Positions 6,803 to 11,226 of a stretch of 11,226 bases of DNA are shown piece by piece. The position numbers and the translations under genes were made by a program. Location of the stretch: the NCBI GenBank assembly GCA_002712125.1, contig PASL01000015.1:9882-21107 (forward strand), in the 5' to 3' direction. The notes beneath the pieces were generated by a model, which was not told the origin of the DNA, did no database searches, and was given only the letters and a program-made list of their open reading frames with translations. The DNA is from Chloroflexota bacterium. GTDB lineage: Bacteria > Chloroflexota > Dehalococcoidia > Lucifugimonadales > Lucifugimonadaceae. Each line of letters begins with the position of its first letter. Position 1 is the first letter of the stretch.

Positions 6803-9415
6803 ATGAAATCAATTGACTTAAGTAAAATAAGTAAGTTTTTCGATGTTAATGATCGAGAAAAATATTGGCGTGAACAATGGAAAAATCTTAAAGTTCATTC
6901 TAGAATAAAAAACAGTAAACGTAAAGAAAATTTTGTTATTGACTCACCACCTCCTACTGTAAGCGGTTCTTTACACATAGGACATATTTTTTCATATACT
7001 CACCAGGATCTGATAGCAAGATATAAACGAATGAGAGGATATAACGTAGTCTATCCAATGGGTTGGGATGATAATGGATTGCCAACTGAAAGAAGAGTAC
7101 AAAATTATTTTGGTGTAAGAGCTGAACCAAATGTTCCTTATATTGAAAATATCGATGTAGAAAAAGAAAAAGAAAAGCTAGGAATAAAGAAACAGCACCA
7201 ACTTATAATAAGTAGGCAGAACTTTATTGAAATGTGCTCTTTAGTAACTCACGAAGATGAAAAGGCATTTAAGGAAGTGTTTGAAAGGATGGGTTATTCA
7301 ATTGATTGGGGTGATTTGTACACTACTATTGATAAAAAAAGTAGACGGATTGCTCAAAGAAGTTTTTTAGATTTATTTAGAAAAAAGCATATTTATCAAC
7401 TAGAGTCTCCCACTATGTGGGATGTAGATTATCAAACAGCTGTTGCTCAAGCAGAGGTAGAAGATAGAGAAAAATCTGGAGCTTATCATGATATTGAATT
7501 TGTTGTAGATCAAGAAAATAATGAACGATTTATTATATCAACTACAAGACCAGAATTACTGGCTGCTTGTGTTGGAGTGACAGCACATCCAGACGACGAA
7601 AGGTATAAACATTTATTTGGAAAAAGTGCAATAACTCCTGCGTTTTTTTCTAAAGTGCCAATTTTTTCTAGCACGGAGGTTGATCCTGAAAAGGGAACTG
7701 GAATATTAATGGTATGTACCTTTGGTGATCAAACGGACGTTCAATGGTGGAAAGATCATTCATTGAAATTAAGGCAAATAATTGGGAAAAATGGAAGAAT
7801 TATTGATAAAGAATTTGGAACTGATGGATGGGAATCAGAGAATCCAAGTTTAGCAAATAAAAATTATAAGTTGATTATTGGGAAACGAACTCCAAGTGTA
7901 AAAAAAATAATGGTAGAAATTTTGTTAGATAAACAAAATTCAGTTACAGGAGATAAAAAACCGCTGATTGATTTGCCTAGACAAATCAATCATCAGGTTA
8001 GATACTACGAAAAAGGAGATAATCCTCTAGAGTACCTAACTACTAGACAGTGGTTTGTTCGATTACTCGATAAGAAAAATGAATTGATTAATTCGGGTAA
8101 AAGTATTTCATGGCACCCAAGTTTTATGTATAAAAGATTTGAAAATTGGACAGAAAATCTTAATTCTGATTGGTGCATATCAAGACAGCGATATTTTGGG
8201 GTTCCCATTCCAGTTTGGTACCCTTTAGATGAAAAAAATATTCCTGATTACGACAGACCAATTTTACCTAACGAAGATGAATTGCCTATTGATCCTCAAA
8301 TTAGTGTTCCATATGGATATACTGAATCTCAAAGAAATATACCAGGTGGATTTATAGCTGAAGAAGATGTGTTTGATACTTGGTTCACATCTTCATTGTC
8401 ACCTCAAATTGTTACAAAATGGGGGGATGATGATGATGAAACTAAAGAACTATTTCCTATGGATATCAGACCCCAAAGCCATGAGATAATTCGAACGTGG
8501 GCTTTTTATACTATAGCTAAAGCTTTGTTACATAATTCAAATATACCATGGAAAAATATAATTATATCAGGTTGGGTTTTAGATCCTGATAGGAAAAAAA
8601 TGTCAAAATCAAAGGGTAATGTAGTTACTCCAATTGAGTCTATAGATAAATTTGGTTCGGATTCAGTTAGGTATTGGGCTGCATCTTTTAGATTGGGAGC
8701 TGATGCTACAAATGATGAATCAATTTTTAAGGTAGGGTCAAAATTAGTTAATAAAATTTTTAATGCATCTAAGTTTGTTTTATCTCATTCAGCAGAAGGC
8801 CAAAAAATCACAAATGATCTTGATAAGTCTTTTTTATTCGAATTAAAGAAAACATGTGATATTTCAACAAAAGCATATGAAGATTTTGAATTTTCAATTG
8901 CTCTTCAAGAAATAGAGAAGTTTTTTTGGAATTCATTTACTGATAATTACATAGAAATAGTAAAGTTACGTGCAAGAAACAGTGATAATAAATCCGAACA
9001 ATCTTCAGCGGTATTAACTTTGAGAAAGACACTTAATATTGTTCTTAGGATGTTTTCTCCCTTCCTACCAACGATCACTGATGAAGTATGGAGTTGGGTT
9101 TTTGCAGAAGAAACTGGAGTGAAATCAGTACACTTATATGAATGGCCTAAATCTGAAGAGATAGAAAAATATACAGATTCTCTAACCTATGATTTTTTTC
9201 CAATAGCCTGCAATATAATTGGCTTAGTTAGAAAAGCTAAGTCAGAAAATGGATTAAGTTTGAATTCTCCTTTGGAAAAAATAATAATTTTTGCTAATTC
9301 TAGTAACCAAAAAAAGATAAGTATTTTTGTTGATGATTTGAAGAATTGTTCTGGAGCTAAATCCATAAGCTTTCAAAATGTAGATAATGAGGATATCAAG
9401 ATTAAAATAATTTAA
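6803..9415 (+). CDS. valS: Valyl-tRNA synthetase (archaeal/type-2-like)
   Basis: ValS charges tRNA-Val with valine and edits mischarged threonine. The protein is complete at 870 residues. The class I signatures are PPPTVSGSLHIGH with HIGH at 58-61, and KMSKS at 599-603. In between are the strand MGWDDNGLPTERRVQ (86-100), WDVDYQTAVAQAEVEDRE at the start of the editing domain, STTRPELLAACVGVTAHP, and DVFDTWFTSSLSPQ. The sequence GSDSVRYWAASFRLGADAT after KMSKS and the WDVDxQTAVAQAEVEDRE stretch resemble the type-2 ValS of archaea, actinobacteria and rickettsias more than the E. coli type. The protein ends shortly after the anticodon-binding region, without an obvious long coiled-coil arm. The start follows the upstream gene by 38 nt and has no visible Shine-Dalgarno. 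IleS or LeuS are unlikely given the VSGSLHIGH and editing motifs. Confidence 0.95.
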   Translation: MKSIDLSKISKFFDVNDREKYWREQWKNLKVHSRIKNSKRKENFVIDSPPPTVSGSLHIGHIFSYTHQDLIARYKRMRGYNVVYPMGWDDNGLPTERRVQNYFGVRAEPNVPYIENIDVEKEKEKLGIKKQHQLIISRQNFIEMCSLVTHEDEKAFKEVFERMGYSIDWGDLYTTIDKKSRRIAQRSFLDLFRKKHIYQLESPTMWDVDYQTAVAQAEVEDREKSGAYHDIEFVVDQENNERFIISTTRPELLAACVGVTAHPDDERYKHLFGKSAITPAFFSKVPIFSSTEVDPEKGTGILMVCTFGDQTDVQWWKDHSLKLRQIIGKNGRIIDKEFGTDGWESENPSLANKNYKLIIGKRTPSVKKIMVEILLDKQNSVTGDKKPLIDLPRQINHQVRYYEKGDNPLEYLTTRQWFVRLLDKKNELINSGKSISWHPSFMYKRFENWTENLNSDWCISRQRYFGVPIPVWYPLDEKNIPDYDRPILPNEDELPIDPQISVPYGYTESQRNIPGGFIAEEDVFDTWFTSSLSPQIVTKWGDDDDETKELFPMDIRPQSHEIIRTWAFYTIAKALLHNSNIPWKNIIISGWVLDPDRKKMSKSKGNVVTPIESIDKFGSDSVRYWAASFRLGADATNDESIFKVGSKLVNKIFNASKFVLSHSAEGQKITNDLDKSFLFELKKTCDISTKAYEDFEFSIALQEIEKFFWNSFTDNYIEIVKLRARNSDNKSEQSSAVLTLRKTLNIVLRMFSPFLPTITDEVWSWVFAEETGVKSVHLYEWPKSEEIEKYTDSLTYDFFPIACNIIGLVRKAKSENGLSLNSPLEKIIIFANSSNQKKISIFVDDLKNCSGAKSISFQNVDNEDIKIKII

Positions 9416-9429
9416 TTATTATTTTTTTT
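9406..9429 (+). terminator. Weak terminator-like structure at the valS end
   Basis: AATAATT (9406-9412) and AATTATT (9414-9420) form an inverted repeat, realistically a 5-bp stem with a 5-nt loop. It is followed by an eight-base T-run (9422-9429) on the plus strand. The stem is entirely A/T and very weak, but the T-run is well placed to end the valS transcript just inside the convergent rraA-like gene. The reverse direction has only a short T-run. Confidence 0.35.
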
Positions 9430-10104
9430 CCAATTTTCCCACTCCTTAGTGGAAACTTTCATTGAAAAATATTTATGTAATGTTTTCTCTTTTTTTCTTA
9501 CTTCTTTGCACATCTTAATTACATCATTTAATATATTTATTTCAACTCTAGTTACTCCGTCAAAATCGCATACTAATATATCTCCTTGGTTAATTGTAAG
9601 ATCAGCAACCTGGACGGTTGTACCATGTTCAATCATTTTGAATGGTCCATGCCCTGGTACATGTCCAGTAGCCCATAATGGGAGGTTAGCTTCTTGTATA
9701 CCCTTAATATCTCTAGCATTACCTCCTACAATAACTCCAACGCTACCTAGTGATTTCATTTGGTAAGCCATGCCGTCACCCATGATTGCGCCTCTGTTTG
9801 GGGTAGACTCAACATCTGAAAGAACTGATATCACAGGAATTTTCATTTTGAAAATATTATCAAAAAAATCTAATTTTTTATCATCCACTCCTTTTTTTTC
9901 ATATAAAGGAGTCCATTTTGAAGTAAGGGCATAACCTACGATCGTTTTTTTAGATTCCATATATTGAGTAAGGGTAGGTCCAGAATAATCATCTGTGTGA
10001 TTTATATATCCCCTAACAAGTATAGATGCATTTTGTACGGTAGCAGAATCATATTTTGAAAGCTCGCTTATTATAGACTGATCAACTTGATTCAAATTAT
10101 TCAT
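9412..10104 (-). CDS. RraA-family protein (HMG/CHA aldolase-like)
   Basis: A complete protein of 230 residues of the RraA / 4-hydroxy-4-methyl-2-oxoglutarate aldolase superfamily. Core features are VESTPNRGAIMGDGMAYQM (98-116), VGVIVGGNARD (122-132) with the R131-D132 pair expected to bind substrate carboxylate and the divalent metal, PLWATG (142-147), and the closing strand GDILVCDFDGVTRV (174-187). Members form cytoplasmic trimers or hexamers. They cleave or decarboxylate pyruvate-type compounds, or act as the RNase E regulator RraA. The active-site residues favour an enzymatic role. The older label dimethylmenaquinone methyltransferase should not be used. The 3' end carries an extra Lys-rich tail (HKYFSMKVSTKEWENWKKNNN region). 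The start overlaps the stop of the 91-codon gene by 8 bp with only a weak ribosome-binding site, so coupling is likely. Confidence 0.88.
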   Translation of the reverse strand: MNNLNQVDQSIISELSKYDSATVQNASILVRGYINHTDDYSGPTLTQYMESKKTIVGYALTSKWTPLYEKKGVDDKKLDFFDNIFKMKIPVISVLSDVESTPNRGAIMGDGMAYQMKSLGSVGVIVGGNARDIKGIQEANLPLWATGHVPGHGPFKMIEHGTTVQVADLTINQGDILVCDFDGVTRVEINILNDVIKMCKEVRKKEKTLHKYFSMKVSTKEWENWKKNNN

Positions 10105-10372
10105 TATTTCTAGGAACTATTTCAGACTCTAATTCTAATAATTCTCCTGGAAAAAATTCTTTCCAAGGCTCAAATTGTTCAACAAAAGTTCTACCTTCTT
10201 CGAGACTTTGTAGTCCTTTAACTGCTCTTCCAGGATCATAACCTGTAGTTTTTGCTAATGCCTCAATGCCTCTTTTGGTTTCTCTTACTCCTCCGACAGA
10301 AAAAGTTTCACTTTCATCATTTTCTACTATTAAATCAAAACCTTTTTTCTTTTCTTTCCAATATAATTTCAT
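10097..10372 (-). CDS. Small uncharacterised protein, 91 residues
   Basis: This gene is real by its context: it starts in an ATGA overlap with the coaBC stop, has a strong Shine-Dalgarno (GGAGAG, close to the ATG), and ends inside the start of the RraA-family gene. The protein has no signal peptide or cysteines. It begins with a short strand-rich segment (MKLYWKEKKKGFDLIVEN), continues with SVGGVRETKRG and a likely helix containing TGYDPGRAVKGLQSL, and ends in an acidic tail (FEPWKEFFPGELLELESEIV). I recognise no family. The tight packing between coaBC and an RraA-family gene suggests constant co-expression but does not tell the function. Confidence 0.8.
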   Translation of the reverse strand: MKLYWKEKKKGFDLIVENDESETFSVGGVRETKRGIEALAKTTGYDPGRAVKGLQSLEEGRTFVEQFEPWKEFFPGELLELESEIVPRNNE

Positions 10373-11226
10373 TTCTCTCCATCTTTTTTTGTGATTTTTA
10401 TTTTATCCAAAATTTTGTTAGCTAATCTAAGTTTGTGCATTAAGGGTAATTTGATTTTATCACCATTTTTATCAATTATTGTAACTTTATTAGTATCATA
10501 TGAGAATCCGCTATTTTTTTCAACTATATTATTTGCAACTATAAAATCTGCATTTTTACTTTTTAGCTTAATTTCCGCATTTTCTTCTAAATTTTCACTT
10601 TCAGCTGCAAAAAAAATCTTAGTAATATTATTTTTTATCTTGTTTGAAAAATCATTTACCGATTTTAGTCTTATGTTTATTTGAGTATCATGATTTTTTT
10701 TTATTTTACTATTGGAGATTTTTTCTGGTGTAAAATCTGATATAGCTGCAGCCATAATTAATATATTTGCATCTCTTGTGGCTGAGATTACTGCTTTTTC
10801 CATTGATTCGGCAGTATCTACCTTTATAAGTTCTACTCCTACAGGAGTTCCAAAATTTGATGTGGTTATCAGTACTACTTTCGCACCTCGATCAATTGCA
10901 GCTTCAGCTATATAATGTCCCATTTTTCCAGAAGATTTGTTTGTTATATATCTTACGGGATCAATTGGCTGCCTCGTTCCACCCGCAGTAATCACAATCT
11001 TTTCTCCTAGGAAATCTCCATTTTTACCAAGTATTTTTCTGGTAATGCCAAGTATTTTTTTTGATTCTGACAGTCGTCCTTTACCAATTAATCCAGATGC
11101 TAATCTACCATTCTCCGGTCCAATGATTTCAAATTTTTTTTCTCTTAGGATTTTTATGTTATTTTGTGTTTGAAAAGAATCAAACATGTCTCCATCCATT
11201 GCTGGTGCGATGATAACTGGTGCAGT
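10369..11226 (-). CDS. coaBC: Phosphopantothenoylcysteine decarboxylase / phosphopantothenate-cysteine ligase, C-terminal part
   Basis: CoaBC joins cysteine to 4'-phosphopantothenate (CoaB) and decarboxylates the product (CoaC) in coenzyme A synthesis. The gene enters from beyond the window: 285 codons are visible and the frame is open through base 11226. The first visible residues, TAPVIIAPAMDGDMF, are the CoaC active-site motif PAMNxxMW in a D variant. Next comes GRLASGLIGKGRL, which has Ser (residue 44 of the visible part) where many homologues have the active-site Cys of LACG. The CoaB domain follows: ITAGGTRQPIDPVRYITN (from about 79), SSGKMG (98-103), AAAISDFTP (159-167), KIKK (174-177) and FAAESENL (206-213). 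An ATG at 11199 lies inside the CoaC motif and is not the true start. The stop overlaps the downstream gene as ATGA. Confidence 0.95.
   Translation of the reverse strand, partial: TAPVIIAPAMDGDMFDSFQTQNNIKILREKKFEIIGPENGRLASGLIGKGRLSESKKILGITRKILGKNGDFLGEKIVITAGGTRQPIDPVRYITNKSSGKMGHYIAEAAIDRGAKVVLITTSNFGTPVGVELIKVDTAESMEKAVISATRDANILIMAAAISDFTPEKISNSKIKKNHDTQINIRLKSVNDFSNKIKNNITKIFFAAESENLEENAEIKLKSKNADFIVANNIVEKNSGFSYDTNKVTIIDKNGDKIKLPLMHKLRLANKILDKIKITKKDGEK

Noticed and set aside
9449..9766. Open frame of about 105 codons on the plus strand opposite the RraA-family gene
   Set aside because: It is antisense to a gene with clear family motifs, has no ribosome-binding site, and its composition reads as the reverse complement of that gene.
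10391..11173. Three open frames on the plus strand opposite coaBC
   Set aside because: All are antisense to well-supported coaBC coding sequence; their hydrophobic look comes from complementing Lys/Asn-rich codons.

Overview
The window is very AT-rich (G+C looks close to one third or lower by eye). It is densely packed with ordinary bacterial housekeeping genes, with short gaps and several start/stop overlaps. Three things together suggest a streamlined marine bacterium, most plausibly a SAR202-type Chloroflexota: a mandelate-racemase-type enolase-superfamily enzyme (a family known to be expanded in SAR202 genomes), an RraA-family enzyme, and SecA and ValS variants that resemble Chloroflexota forms from memory. 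The lineage is an inference from gene content and would need a phylogeny of SecA or ValS to confirm. No tRNA, rRNA, CRISPR array, insertion sequence, prophage or plasmid gene was found.

Layout. (1) Bases 1-2276, minus strand: ispH, then an enolase-superfamily dehydratase/racemase-like gene (ATGA overlap), then the first 67 codons of a lipoprotein gene cut by the window edge (3-nt gap). They look like one leftward transcript. (2) Bases 2244-2403: a divergent intergenic region with possible promoters both ways and a 19-bp perfect palindrome in front of prs. (3) Bases 2404-9415, plus strand: prs (PRPP synthetase), secA (preprotein translocase ATPase), an unrecognised gene of about 260 codons that overlaps the secA 3' end, and valS (valyl-tRNA synthetase, archaeal/type-2-like). 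(4) Bases 9412-11226, minus strand, convergent with valS and overlapping it by 4 bp at shared TAA stops: coaBC (5' end beyond the window), a 91-codon gene of unknown function (ATGA overlap), and an RraA/HMG-aldolase-family gene (8-bp overlap).

How the genes fit together. IspH (isoprenoids), Prs (PRPP for nucleotides), SecA (export), ValS (translation) and CoaBC (coenzyme A) are core functions. The enolase-superfamily and RraA proteins are candidate catabolic enzymes for oxidised organic acids, placed inside housekeeping operons. The exported lipoprotein, the gene between secA and valS, and the 91-residue protein are the pieces without a known role. I see no clear evidence of a novel multi-gene system. 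The best leads are the three uncharacterised genes, the palindrome before prs, the SecA tail without a zinc motif, and active-site substitutions in the enolase-family protein and CoaBC.
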